Shown piece by piece: positions 15,013 to 24,278 of a stretch of DNA of 53,943 nt. The first letter of the stretch is position 1. The number at the start of each line of letters is the position of its first letter. Source of the DNA: Gammaproteobacteria bacterium 45_16_T64 (GTDB lineage Bacteria; Pseudomonadota; Gammaproteobacteria; Pseudomonadales; Ketobacteraceae); the NCBI GenBank assembly GCA_002162955.1, contig MABD01000054.1, positions 33,043 through 86,985 on the forward strand, given 5' to 3'. Both the position numbers and the translations under genes were made by a program. The notes below the pieces were generated by a model that was not told where the DNA came from, ran no database searches, and worked only from the letters and a program-made list of their open reading frames with translations.

Positions 15013-17925
15013 ATGCTAAATATTGCGGTGCGTTTTATCGGGGTAGCCCCCTATCTATGTCGACTTTTGTTGTTGTCCTTACTGTGGATAACCCATTCTA
15101 GCTACGCCCATGTTCCTGCAGATTTTTCCATTGGTGCTCCAGACCCGTTCCAGCAATGGAAGGTGCTGGAAACTGAAAATTTTAGAATTAACTATCAGTC
15201 GGAACATCAAGCGTACGCGCAAAAAATGGCTGCTATTGCTGAAAACGTGCATACTAAAACCACAAAATTGATGAATTGGGTGCCTGAGAATAAAACCGAG
15301 ATCATCATCAACGATAGTATCGACATGTCGAATGGGGGCGCCAGCACGTTACCCTATAATCGTTTCTTTATCTTAATGAATACACCAACCGAGGGTCAGC
15401 TACAAGATAACGGTGGATGGTTAGAGTTGGTGTTCACTCATGAATATATACATATATTGCATCTTGATCAGGCATCGAAATTTCCTGCGTTGGCGAGAAA
15501 TATAGTCGGTCGTTTATTTTTTACGTTTCCACAAATATTTAACCCAAAATGGATTACTGAAGGGTTGGCAGTATACGGGGAAACAGAAAAGGAAAAAGGC
15601 TTTGGCCGAGGCCAAGGCAGTACGTTTCATAGCATGATGCGTGCTGAAGTTGCTAATGGGTTGCGTTCACTGTCTGAAATTAGTTTTCAAGGGTATCGCG
15701 GTACCGACTGGCCATCGGGTCAGGTCTATTTGTATGGCTATTATTTCTTCGAGTTTCTTGAGCATCGATATGATAAAAAATCTATCATCAAGTACATTCA
15801 AAATTGGAATAAGAATATTGTGCCGTGGCGTATGGACGCACGTTCTAGGCAAGTGCTTAGTGTTTCATCCGGCGAATTATGGAAGCAATACCAAGAGTAT
15901 CTGGAAGCGAAATTCAGACCGGAAATAGATGCGCTAAAGGCTAAATCTCCCATTGTCACCACGCTCATTCAAACACCCAGGATAAACAGTAATCCTCGAT
16001 TGAGTGCAGAAGGCAATCTCTATTTCTATCAGAGCGATGGGTCTGAAGAGCCAAGTATTCAGTGGATTGATAAGAATAATCAGATACATCAATTAGCTAC
16101 CGTACAAGGTTTTAGCCAGTTTGATTGGAATGATAGCTCAGGCTTATTGTTAGCCCGTGGTGAGATTTGTGATAATACCAATGTCTATGCCGATCTATAT
16201 CATTGGGACGTATCTATTGATCGATGGCAACGACTAACCGAGTGTGCACGCTATCCTCGGGCGGCTTGGAGATCGGATGGGGAATTAATTGCAGCAGTGC
16301 ATGTAGAGCAAGGAAGGGCAAATCTTGAGTTGTTGGATAAAACCGGAAAATTAATTCGTCGATATCCGCCGTTGGCAGAAGGGGATAGCATCGGTGATGT
16401 TGATTGGTTTGTGTCTGACGGGGCGGCTGCGGAGCATCTTGCAGGAAATATTGTAGCGGCGGTAAAACGAAAGAAAACCGGATGGAATTTAGAAGTATTT
16501 GATCCTTCAACTGAACAATGGCAAAAATTAACGCTAAACGGTGATCTCGAATCAAAACCTAAGTTCAGTGAAAATGGAGAATGGGTATATTTTGTATCGG
16601 ATAAATATAATAATCATAACGTAAGGAAAGTTCGGGTGACCGGAGGAGCTGTTCACACGTTATCTAATAGCGAAACGTACGTGAAAGATTTTGTCGCCTT
16701 AGATAAGCAGCTTGTATTAATGGAATATACGGCGAACGGTTTTACGATAACGTCGCAACCGGAAAAAGGTGTGAGTGCAGAACACTATGAGGCAAAGGAC
16801 GCCGAACCTACACTTGTGCAAAGCTTTGAAAATTCCACATCTTACAATCCAGCACAATATAGCGATATTAAAGACTATAGCCCGTGGCCATCGATACGCC
16901 CTCGTTCGTGGTGGGCGGCTATTTTGGCCGACGGTGATGAAAATCGATCGTTGCAGCTGTTTATTGACGGCTCTGATGCACTTGGCTTTCATCAGTGGCA
17001 ATTGGCCCCTACTTATTACTTCGACAAAAATGAATTAGGTGGAAGTGGAAGCTACATTTTTTATAATCGATTTGCACTGCTAGGTTCTAGAACCATAGAT
17101 GCAATACAAGAGGCTGTTGATGGTCTGCCCGAGATTTATGAAGTGGAAGATCGTGTACAGCTTATCTATATGCAACCGTTAAATAGTTTGGAAGAGAGTT
17201 TTCGATTACACGCTGGAGTTGCTCGAGAGTCGGTGGAAAGAATTATTGAGAATGGCAATAACCTCGATGCAGAAGATAACATCGTAGGGTTGTCTATGAA
17301 ATTCTCGAATGTGGAATTCTATACTCATTCAGTAAGCCAGGAAGATGGTCGAACCATTAGTTTAAGTTTCGAGAAATACAATGCATTTGGCAATGGAGTG
17401 CATGAGGGACCTGTGATTACTATGGATTGGCGGGAATACGTTAGTCTTATGGGTAACCATGTCTTGGCGTTACGATGGGTGCAGGGTAAGGCTTCTGGTG
17501 ACGCTAAGGAATTCGAGTTAGGAGGTAACATTGATCAACTTGATGCGCTAGCGGGAAATATTGGTTTTGGTTTGGCGAATTTTGGTTTGCGTGGTTACGA
17601 TAGGAATCAGGCGGAATTGGAAGGCCATCAGGTGAGTTTGTTTTCCGCTGAATGGCGAGCGCCAATAAAGGAATTCTTCGACGGCTTTATGGCACCACCG
17701 ATTGGGTTAGGAAAAACCTCAATGAGTCTGTTTGTTGATACGGGCAGTGCTTGGGATGCTGGTGAAAGTCATCGGTATTATACTGGTGTAGGGATTGAAC
17801 TTAAGCCACAGATATTGGTGGGACTAGACAATTTTCAGTTGGATACGCGTGTTGGTTTTGCCTATGGCCTTGATAAAGACCTTGGTAGTGGCAGTATCTA
17901 TTTTAGATTGGGCGCTAGATTCTGA
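15013..17925 (+). CDS. Exported HExxH metalloprotease-propeller-barrel protein
   Basis: 970 residues. A signal peptide (about 1-35, ...LLLLSLLWITHSSYA) precedes a peptidase-MA-like domain with the zinc motif HEYIH (143-147) and a downstream glutamate in WITEGLAVYGE (E183), the usual gluzincin-type third ligand. Residues about 310-600 carry repeated short blades of the TolB/PD40 type (NPRLSAEGNLYFYQSDG, YPRAAWRSDGELIAAV, KPKFSENGEWVYFVSDKYNN). Residues about 640-970 look like a transmembrane beta-barrel of the surface-antigen kind: alternating hydrophobic strands, SLFSAEWRAP, SLFVDTGSAWDAG, and a terminal strand ending in Phe (IYFRLGARF). It is therefore probably an outer-membrane protein displaying a protease. 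No substrate can be named. It stands alone behind a 217-base AT-rich leader and converges with hemW (4 bases apart). Confidence 0.75.
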   Translation: MLNIAVRFIGVAPYLCRLLLLSLLWITHSSYAHVPADFSIGAPDPFQQWKVLETENFRINYQSEHQAYAQKMAAIAENVHTKTTKLMNWVPENKTEIIINDSIDMSNGGASTLPYNRFFILMNTPTEGQLQDNGGWLELVFTHEYIHILHLDQASKFPALARNIVGRLFFTFPQIFNPKWITEGLAVYGETEKEKGFGRGQGSTFHSMMRAEVANGLRSLSEISFQGYRGTDWPSGQVYLYGYYFFEFLEHRYDKKSIIKYIQNWNKNIVPWRMDARSRQVLSVSSGELWKQYQEYLEAKFRPEIDALKAKSPIVTTLIQTPRINSNPRLSAEGNLYFYQSDGSEEPSIQWIDKNNQIHQLATVQGFSQFDWNDSSGLLLARGEICDNTNVYADLYHWDVSIDRWQRLTECARYPRAAWRSDGELIAAVHVEQGRANLELLDKTGKLIRRYPPLAEGDSIGDVDWFVSDGAAAEHLAGNIVAAVKRKKTGWNLEVFDPSTEQWQKLTLNGDLESKPKFSENGEWVYFVSDKYNNHNVRKVRVTGGAVHTLSNSETYVKDFVALDKQLVLMEYTANGFTITSQPEKGVSAEHYEAKDAEPTLVQSFENSTSYNPAQYSDIKDYSPWPSIRPRSWWAAILADGDENRSLQLFIDGSDALGFHQWQLAPTYYFDKNELGGSGSYIFYNRFALLGSRTIDAIQEAVDGLPEIYEVEDRVQLIYMQPLNSLEESFRLHAGVARESVERIIENGNNLDAEDNIVGLSMKFSNVEFYTHSVSQEDGRTISLSFEKYNAFGNGVHEGPVITMDWREYVSLMGNHVLALRWVQGKASGDAKEFELGGNIDQLDALAGNIGFGLANFGLRGYDRNQAELEGHQVSLFSAEWRAPIKEFFDGFMAPPIGLGKTSMSLFVDTGSAWDAGESHRYYTGVGIELKPQILVGLDNFQLDTRVGFAYGLDKDLGSGSIYFRLGARF

Positions 17926-17929
17926 TAGC

Positions 17930-19087
17930 TTAAATAAATAGCTGTAATAGTGTGTTGAGGTGCTCTCTACCTAAATCAGTCGGGCGCCATGATGTCAGGT
18001 CTTCTTCTAGAAGGCCTTGTTCAAGCGCTCGCTGTAGGGCTTGATGAGTTAAATCTGGAATAGTTTGATTGTGGGTGCGTTGAAAGAAATGGGCTTTATC
18101 AACCCCTTGATTGAGACGAAATGCATTCATAAAGAACTCCATTGCGAGTTCTTCCTGTTTGACTACGGATGATTGACTCAAGTAGGTTTTATGTGGGTTG
18201 AGGTAGTCACGCGGCGTACGGGTCTTTTGTGTTCTTATAATCTCTTTTGTATTGCTAAGTGTTATTTTGCCGTGAGCGCCAGCGCCAATACCAATATAGT
18301 CGCCAAATTGCCAATAATTGACATTATGCTGACATTGATGACCCGGCTTTGCGTAGGCAGATATCTCGTATTGTTCGAACCCCTGTTTTTTAAGAAAGGC
18401 TTGGCCTGCCTCCTGAATATCCCATAGATTGTCATCTTCTGGCAGTGTTGGCGGTTTGGTGTAGAAGACGGTGTTGGGTTCGATGGTTAGTTGATACCAG
18501 GATAGATGGCTTGGGTTCAATGCCACCGCACGTGATAAATCGTTGAGTGCCTCAGAGACTGTTTGATTGGGCAGGCCGTACATAAGATCTAGGTTTAGTT
18601 CCTTAAATCCTGCTTGGTGGGCGATGTTCGCGGCGCGAGTGGCTTCATCTTGATTATGTATACGGCCAAGTGTAATCAGTTGGGTTGGTTGAAAGCTCTG
18701 AATACCAATGGATAAACGGTTAATGCCGGCCTTAAAATAGTCGCTAAATTTATCTTGCTCAAACGTACCAGGGTTGGCTTCTAAAGTGATTTCAGCCGTT
18801 GGGTTGACGGGTACCAATTCTCGTACACCCGCCAGCAATCGATTCAATGCTGTTGCAGATAGAAGGCTGGGCGTGCCACCACCAAAAAAAATCGTATCGA
18901 TAGCACGCCCTTGTACAAACGACGTATCTATTGTGAGGTCTTCAAGCAATGCTTGAACATAGTCATCCTCAGGAATGTTGTTCTCTTGATGACTATTAAA
19001 ATCACAGTAGGGACATTTCTTAATGCACCAAGGGATGTGGATATACAGTGATAGTGGTGGTAACACATCGCTTGTAAGATTGTGCAT
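17930..19087 (-). CDS. hemW: HemW, radical SAM heme chaperone (HemN-like)
   Basis: 385 residues. The radical SAM cluster is CIKKCPYC (C21, C25, C28), with the HemW/HemN hallmark CDFNSH just after, GGGTPSLL and EANPGTFE. The first HemN position that distinguishes true coproporphyrinogen dehydrogenases is not evident, and the gene neighbourhood (next to rdgB) is that of HemW, a heme-binding protein proposed to deliver heme to respiratory enzymes. The C-terminal HemN_C domain spans about 300-385 (EELAMEFFMNAFRLNQGV). It is the last gene of the minus-strand metX-metW-DUF4426-rdgB run, 15 bases after rdgB. Confidence 0.93.
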   Translation of the reverse strand: MHNLTSDVLPPLSLYIHIPWCIKKCPYCDFNSHQENNIPEDDYVQALLEDLTIDTSFVQGRAIDTIFFGGGTPSLLSATALNRLLAGVRELVPVNPTAEITLEANPGTFEQDKFSDYFKAGINRLSIGIQSFQPTQLITLGRIHNQDEATRAANIAHQAGFKELNLDLMYGLPNQTVSEALNDLSRAVALNPSHLSWYQLTIEPNTVFYTKPPTLPEDDNLWDIQEAGQAFLKKQGFEQYEISAYAKPGHQCQHNVNYWQFGDYIGIGAGAHGKITLSNTKEIIRTQKTRTPRDYLNPHKTYLSQSSVVKQEELAMEFFMNAFRLNQGVDKAHFFQRTHNQTIPDLTHQALQRALEQGLLEEDLTSWRPTDLGREHLNTLLQLFI

Positions 19088-19102
19088 TATTTCAATCCGA
19101 AG

Positions 19103-19705
19103 TTATTGTGCTTGCTGTTGGAGTTGTTTCATTAGCGATGCCAATGCTTGTCCTCGATGGCTGAGCTTATTTTTTATTTCTGGACTTAGTTGCGCTGCAA
19201 CACATTGTTCAGAGGGTACAAAAAATACAGGATCATAGCCAAACCCGTTTTCTCCTCCGGGTGTTTGAGCGATATAGCCTTCCCATGTACCTTGGCAGAT
19301 TAGCGGGGTGGGGTCGTCGGCGTGACGTAAATAGACGATCACACATTGGAACCGAGCGTTTCGTTGTGCTTCTGGAAATGTGGACACAGCATCTAAGAGT
19401 TTATTCACATTGTCCTTGTCGGTAGCGTCAGGTCCAGCATAGCGGGCGCTATAGATACCTGGTTGGCCATGTAATACATCGACCTCTATACCTGAGTCAT
19501 CAGCTAATGCTGGGCGCCCAGTGATACGAGCAGCATTTCTTGCCTTTATCAGGGCGTTTTCAACGAAGGTTAGTCCGGTTTCTTCGGGTTCGGGTACTTC
19601 AAGGGTCTTTTGTGCTACACCGATATAACCAAGAGGGCTGATTACTTGGTTGATTTCTTTGAGTTTGCCTTTGTTGCCGCTAGCAATTACGATTTCAATG
19701 GTCAT
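19103..19705 (-). CDS. rdgB: XTP/dITP diphosphatase (RdgB/HAM1)
   Basis: Hydrolyses non-canonical purine nucleoside triphosphates (dITP, XTP) to monophosphates, keeping them out of DNA and RNA. 200 residues, normal length. Motifs are the N-terminal VIASGNKGKLKEINQVI, ETGLTFVENALIKARNAA, ALADDSGIEVDVL (metal-binding DDSG), PGIYSARYAG, GFGYDPVF and the C-terminal KNKLSHRGQAL. It sits 14 bases after the DUF4426 gene. Confidence 0.96.
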   Translation of the reverse strand: MTIEIVIASGNKGKLKEINQVISPLGYIGVAQKTLEVPEPEETGLTFVENALIKARNAARITGRPALADDSGIEVDVLHGQPGIYSARYAGPDATDKDNVNKLLDAVSTFPEAQRNARFQCVIVYLRHADDPTPLICQGTWEGYIAQTPGGENGFGYDPVFFVPSEQCVAAQLSPEIKNKLSHRGQALASLMKQLQQQAQ

Positions 19706-19719
19706 AGAGAGTCCGAAAT

Positions 19720-20175
19720 TTAGTCTTTGTCGATAAAAAATAACTGGTCAAAGGAGACCTTGAGCCCCCGGTAATCTGGGATAGGCTGAACATCAATAGA
19801 AAAGCTAAGCCGTTCACCGTCATCAATGAAAAATTCTGATAGGTAGTAGATAGCGCTGCCTTCGGAGATTACATTGAATTCCAATGTGCGCTGTTGTCCT
19901 ATCATGTTACTCACAGTGCCCTTTAATTGCGCGAGTACACCTTCAATCTTTCCTGACGATTGCTTTTTTTGGACTGCGATATTAAGCATGCCTCTACGTC
20001 GACTACGGGTAATTCCCGATGCGGTAGCAACGTCGGGCGTAAGCATTGTCGTATTGATTGCGCTGTAATGAACAATGTATTTGTCATCTTCAATTTTTTG
20101 CTCGGCACTAAGCTGAACACAGAATAGCGAACTAACAAGAAGCAGGACGCTTGATAAAAGGGACGATTGTTTCAT
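19720..20175 (-). CDS. DUF4426 periplasmic protein
   Basis: 151 residues from the ATG at 20175 (MKQSSLLSSVLLLVSSLFCVQLSAEQ), which gives a clean signal peptide cleaved near LSA. A longer frame from 20259 would overlap metW and bury the signal peptide. The mature protein is a small beta-rich domain (YIVHYSAINTTMLTPDVA, YYLSEFFIDDGERLSFSIDVQP) matching the DUF4426 pattern that accompanies metW and rdgB in pseudomonads. Function unknown; export to the periplasm is inferred from the signal peptide. Confidence 0.82.
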   Translation of the reverse strand: MKQSSLLSSVLLLVSSLFCVQLSAEQKIEDDKYIVHYSAINTTMLTPDVATASGITRSRRRGMLNIAVQKKQSSGKIEGVLAQLKGTVSNMIGQQRTLEFNVISEGSAIYYLSEFFIDDGERLSFSIDVQPIPDYRGLKVSFDQLFFIDKD

Positions 20176-20215
20176 AGCATTTTTCCAGTTTGATCTAGCA
20201 CTAACATGTTGAGGG

Positions 20216-20833
20216 TTATTCGTGGTGTCGAGTAATATGATAAATGGCGGTTTCGCCAAATAGATTGGGCATCAACTTTGACGCTAAGCTGGCGTTGGCG
20301 TTGGCATCTATTACGGTTCGATCCAAAATGCTTAACGATTTGCGGTGGCATAATGCTTCGAAGTCCTTAAATGTACATAGATGAATATTCGGTGTGTTAT
20401 ACCAGGTGTAGGGCAAATTTTTTGATACTGGCATTCTGCCCTTAGTGAGCAGATAAAAACGACAACGCCAATGGGCGAAATTGGGGAAGGTAACAATGCA
20501 CTCCTTGCCAATTCTTAGCATTTCGTCAATAACATGATCGGGGTAATGCACTGCTTGCAGAGCTTGGGTCATTACTACCATATCAAAGCTATCGGTTTTA
20601 AAATTACTTAAGCTCTCGTCCATATTATGTTCGATAACATTGACGCCCTTACGTACGCACTCAACAATTTGATCCGGGTTGATCTCTAATCCGTAACCGT
20701 GGATATTTCGGTGTTGTTTAAGCTGATCTAGGAGTGTTCCATCGCCACAACCTAAATCCAATACTCTGGATTCAGGTTCGATCCAGTCAATAATGGTATT
20801 CAGGTCACTGCGTAATGCCTTTTGTGCATTCAT
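20216..20833 (-). CDS. metW: MetW methyltransferase-like protein
   Basis: 205 residues. The SAM-type fold is visible ([63 protein letters not shown]), followed by the MetW-specific [26 protein letters not shown] and [19 protein letters not shown]. MetW is encoded with MetX and is reported to be needed for full MetX activity in some gammaproteobacteria rather than being a proven methyltransferase. Its start overlaps the metX stop by 4 bases (ATGA), so the two are translationally coupled. Confidence 0.94.
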   Translation of the reverse strand: MNAQKALRSDLNTIIDWIEPESRVLDLGCGDGTLLDQLKQHRNIHGYGLEINPDQIVECVRKGVNVIEHNMDESLSNFKTDSFDMVVMTQALQAVHYPDHVIDEMLRIGKECIVTFPNFAHWRCRFYLLTKGRMPVSKNLPYTWYNTPNIHLCTFKDFEALCHRKSLSILDRTVIDANANASLASKLMPNLFGETAIYHITRHHE

Positions 20834-21993
20834 TGGTTAATCTCCTGCGCGATGCCATCCATGTAGGCGGTAAATAGCGCTGTATAACGAGGGATATCCA
20901 GTAGAAATGAATCATGACCCTGTGGACAATCAATTTCCGCATAGGAGACTTCTTTATCGGCCTCAATTAATGCATCAACTATTTCTTGTGATCGCTCGGG
21001 GGAAAATCGCCAATCGGTCGTAAAAGACATCACCATAAAGCGACATTTGGCACGGCTCAGAGCCTGAGTTAGATCATTATTGTATTCGGCTGCGGGATCA
21101 AAATAATCCAATGCGCGTGTCATTAACAAATAAGTATTCGCATCAAAATTCTTTGAAAACTCTTCACCTTGATAGTTGAGATAACTCTCAACTTGGAACT
21201 CGATGTCATAATCGAACTTTAGCTCTCCGGCACGTAACTCGCGTCCAAACTTCTCGCGCATCGCTTCATCAGACAGGTAAGTTATATGGCCAAGCATGCG
21301 CGCAAGAATTAAGCCGGTTTTTGGAAAGCTATCGGTTTCGTAATAGTGGCCACCATGAAATTCAGGGTCACTCAGTATGGCTTTACGGGCAATTTCATTA
21401 AACGCAATATTCTGAGCCGATAAAATGGGTGCTGCGGCAATGACGACGGAATGACGCAGGCGTTCAGGATAATCGATGGCCCACTGAAGTGCTTGCATGC
21501 CACCCAGGCTACCACCAACAACTGCAGCCCACTGTTTTATTTCGAGTAAGTCTGCCAAACGTGCTTGGCTTTCAACCCAGTCTTTTGATGTCACAATGGG
21601 AAAATCTGGACCGTAGGCCTTCTGTGTCTCTGGGTTAAGGCTCTTCGGTCCAGTGCTACCATGACAACCGCCGAGATTATTGATGCTAACGATAAAGAAC
21701 GTATTGGTATCTAATGGTTTATTGGGCCCTATACAGGCATTCCACCAACCTGGCCGTTTATCATCGACTGAATGGTATCCTGCGGCGTGGTGGTGGCCAC
21801 TTAAGGCATGGCAAATCAGCACTGCATTGCTTTTCTCTGGATTGAGGGTGCCATAGGTTTCGTAAACAATTTCATATTCCGGCAGTGTTTTACCACACTG
21901 TAGCAATAGAGGGGTGTCGAAATGCTGGGCCTGTGGGACAACGACGCCAATCTCTTGTTCAGAAGGCGCTACCGGTTTTTTTGGGTCAGACAT
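20830..21993 (-). CDS. metX: Homoserine O-acyltransferase MetX (probably succinyltransferase)
   Basis: 387 residues, alpha/beta-hydrolase fold, first committed step of methionine synthesis. The nucleophile elbow is [12 protein letters not shown] (S162), and the catalytic His lies in [11 protein letters not shown] near the C-terminus. Other family blocks are [29 protein letters not shown] and RALDYFDPA. MetX proteins paired with MetW are typically succinyltransferases despite their acetyltransferase-like sequence, so the acyl donor is inferred. It heads the minus-strand operon and diverges from the porin gene. The 205-base gap between them contains GACGG-TGTG-CCGTC (22040-22053) and a TAGC/GCTA hairpin (22103-22125), but no SAM riboswitch that I can recognise. 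Confidence 0.95.
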   Translation of the reverse strand: MSDPKKPVAPSEQEIGVVVPQAQHFDTPLLLQCGKTLPEYEIVYETYGTLNPEKSNAVLICHALSGHHHAAGYHSVDDKRPGWWNACIGPNKPLDTNTFFIVSINNLGGCHGSTGPKSLNPETQKAYGPDFPIVTSKDWVESQARLADLLEIKQWAAVVGGSLGGMQALQWAIDYPERLRHSVVIAAAPILSAQNIAFNEIARKAILSDPEFHGGHYYETDSFPKTGLILARMLGHITYLSDEAMREKFGRELRAGELKFDYDIEFQVESYLNYQGEEFSKNFDANTYLLMTRALDYFDPAAEYNNDLTQALSRAKCRFMVMSFTTDWRFSPERSQEIVDALIEADKEVSYAEIDCPQGHDSFLLDIPRYTALFTAYMDGIAQEINQ

Positions 21994-22198
21994 GCAAGCA
22001 GATACTCAACTGCAGAGGGTGAATAATGTAATCGATCTTGACGGTGTGCCGTCGAAAACGGTCAATGTAGAATGCGCTAATTTTAACGCTAATAGGCAGA
22101 GAAGCCTAGCACCTTGAAGCTAGCTCGATATCGGCTTTACTTAGAAGATGAGAAGAGGTTTCTATTGTACGATAATTGAACGGTTTGTTGAGGCATCT

Positions 22199-23776
22199 AT
22201 GGCTCTGTGTAGAGTGAATATTGACCGATGGGGGAGGCTGGCTATAAGTATTTTGGCGTGGCTACTGTTTTCTATTACGTCGGCACATGCTCTGGATAGC
22301 CGGGATGAGAGGCTAGAGGCGCTTGAAGCAAAAATAAACATGCTTAATCAGCGTCAAATAGCATCCTCGGAACTATTGGAGGAGTTGGCTAACCGCGTTG
22401 AAATCACCGGTTATGTGAGTTTGCGTGGGGGACAGTTGAGTGAAGACGGTTATACCTCACTTGGTGCGATAGAAGATGAGTGGACCTTTTCCAGTGAAAC
22501 GACCTATGGCATTCAAATTGAGGCTCCGCTTGCACAAAATGCGACGGTATTATTGCAGTTTTCCGGTGATAGCTTGGAAAGCCAAGCTGAAGTCGATTGG
22601 GCTTTCTTAGAATATGAAGTGTTTCCAGGGTTAACTTTTCGAGGTGGTCGATTAAGAGTCCCTGGTTTTATGATGTCTGAGTATAGGGAAGTTGGTTATG
22701 CCTATCCCTGGGTGCAGCCACCACTAGAAGTTTACGGTGTGACACCCTTTCTTCGCTACGAAGGTATTGATTTACGTTACTTTGTGTCTGTTGGTGATAT
22801 TGATCTTCGGGTTAATCCATTCATAGGGAGTACGAGAAATCAGGATCTTACCGTAGGGAAAATCAAATATGCAGAGCAAAACAGCCATTTTGGTGGTGTT
22901 GATTTCCAGATTAACTATCGCGATATCACGGCTCGATTCAGTTACTCAAAATATTCTTTTGATATTGTGAAGGCCACCTGGGATGACTCTATGGAGCTGC
23001 TTATCGAAGGCCAAGAAGTGGTGCCGGGGGTGGATGTGCCTGGATTGCATGATGTTCTCGATGCATTGGCAAATGAAGCGATTCCTCAAGTTCAGGCGGG
23101 TATTCAGACACAAATTGATGACGGGTTTATTGATCCAACGGTGGGAGCGGGTTTGATCGCGGCGTATTCGGCGGAAGCGAGCTCTTTGTTAGCTCAACGA
23201 GCAACCTACGTCAATGACTCGCTGATGGGAGGGTCACAAGATGCAGAGTACTTTAGCCTTGGCATCAGTTATGACACAGAGCAATGGGTTATGCTTGCGG
23301 AGGTCACGAGCGGAGGTATCGGTGGGGCATTTCCTGATGCTCGTGGAGGTTATGCGACCATAGGATATCGCGTTGGGAATTGGATGCCTCATCTAACCTA
23401 TGCGCGGATAGATGCTACGGATGAAGATGAGCGTGAACCACTGAATGAATTAGAGGTTAACCAAGCGCTGTGGACGGATCCCACTTTGGCACAGGGTTTG
23501 GCGGGAGCCGAATATTTGATAGAGCTTGTCAATGATACTCGCCTATTAAGTGGTCCAGAACAGCGATCTTGGATTGTTGGATTACGCTGGGACCCCATTG
23601 CGGGTATTGCAATAAAGGCGGAGTATCAACGGATTTTTCTACCTGGGGACAGTTACGGATATATCCTGCCCAAAAGCATTGTGGACGGGTCGGGTGATGC
23701 AGTAGGGGGCTCGGGGTTTCAGGAAAAAGTGGACACAGCGACGGTGGTGAAACTGTCACTGGATTTGGTGTTTTGA
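22199..23776 (+). CDS. Outer-membrane porin-like beta-barrel protein
   Basis: 525 residues from the ATG at 22199, chosen because GAGG lies 6 bases upstream and the following sequence is a good signal peptide (RLAISILAWLLFSITSAHA); an ATG at 22148 would put 17 residues ahead of it. A short coiled coil follows (DERLEALEAKINMLNQRQ), as in trimeric porins that reach into the periplasm. The rest is a beta-barrel: alternating strands from VEITGYVSLRGGQ to the terminal VVKLSLDLVF ending in Phe. An unusual helical insertion of about 70 residues (around 280-350, LHDVLDALANEAIPQVQAGIQTQIDDG) sits in one loop. Its stop codon overlaps the start of the PstS-like gene (TGATG), tying it to the signalling operon. 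Confidence 0.8.
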   Translation: MALCRVNIDRWGRLAISILAWLLFSITSAHALDSRDERLEALEAKINMLNQRQIASSELLEELANRVEITGYVSLRGGQLSEDGYTSLGAIEDEWTFSSETTYGIQIEAPLAQNATVLLQFSGDSLESQAEVDWAFLEYEVFPGLTFRGGRLRVPGFMMSEYREVGYAYPWVQPPLEVYGVTPFLRYEGIDLRYFVSVGDIDLRVNPFIGSTRNQDLTVGKIKYAEQNSHFGGVDFQINYRDITARFSYSKYSFDIVKATWDDSMELLIEGQEVVPGVDVPGLHDVLDALANEAIPQVQAGIQTQIDDGFIDPTVGAGLIAAYSAEASSLLAQRATYVNDSLMGGSQDAEYFSLGISYDTEQWVMLAEVTSGGIGGAFPDARGGYATIGYRVGNWMPHLTYARIDATDEDEREPLNELEVNQALWTDPTLAQGLAGAEYLIELVNDTRLLSGPEQRSWIVGLRWDPIAGIAIKAEYQRIFLPGDSYGYILPKSIVDGSGDAVGGSGFQEKVDTATVVKLSLDLVF

Positions 23777-24234
23777 TGATGATTACGTATAAACGTCTTT
23801 TCCTCACACTGTTAAGTATGCTATTTATGATGAGTGTTTTTAGCGTCGTTCTGGCGGAACCTGACGAGGAAGATACGTTCTATATTATTGTCAATAAGAA
23901 TAATTCTATCGAGACCATCACTATTGGACAGCTAAGCCGAGTTTTTACCAAAAAAACGAAGAAGTTTGACAATGGGGTTGCTGCGCTACCCATTGCGCAA
24001 AGAGCCAGCAGGTCTGTGACCCAGTTATTTAATCTCCGTGTTTTGAAAAAAAATGCGAAGCAATTAAAGTACTACTGGTCTAGAAAGATGTTTTCCGGTT
24101 CGAGCAAGCCGCCGAAGGCATTGTCATCTGATATGGAGGTCGAAAAATTCGTGGCAAGTTTACAAAATGCCATTGGTTATGTGAGTCAGCTGCCAACATC
24201 GACACAAGTAAAAGTGTTAACGGTAGAACCGTAA
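23776..24234 (+). CDS. Small PstS-like periplasmic binding-domain protein
   Basis: 152 residues from the ATG at 23776 (or 23779), overlapping the porin stop by one base. The signal peptide is about 25 residues (RLFLTLLSMLFMMSVFSVVLA). The mature domain of about 125 residues has the PBP-like layout of phosphate-binding proteins: FYIIVNKNNSIETITIGQLSRVFTKK, then LPIAQRASRSVTQLFN, WSRKMFSGSSKPPK, and the closing NAIGYVSQLP seen in PstS-like half-domains. It is too small for a complete two-lobed binding protein and no ABC transporter is present. It is more likely a sensory or accessory periplasmic protein for the kinase 44 bases downstream. That role is inferred from position. Confidence 0.72.
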   Translation: MMITYKRLFLTLLSMLFMMSVFSVVLAEPDEEDTFYIIVNKNNSIETITIGQLSRVFTKKTKKFDNGVAALPIAQRASRSVTQLFNLRVLKKNAKQLKYYWSRKMFSGSSKPPKALSSDMEVEKFVASLQNAIGYVSQLPTSTQVKVLTVEP

Positions 24235-24278
24235 AATCTCAAGAGTGTTTCTGCGAAATAAGGTAATAGTGTAATAGT

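Noticed and set aside
21994-22147. SAM riboswitch or MetJ box before metX
   Set aside because: Small hairpins are present (22040-22053, 22103-22125) but no SAM aptamer core or AGACGTCT-type operator could be recognised.
23776-24234. Phosphate ABC transporter subunit PstS
   Set aside because: Only about 125 mature residues, half the usual size, and no pstCAB genes; kept as a PstS-like sensory or accessory protein.
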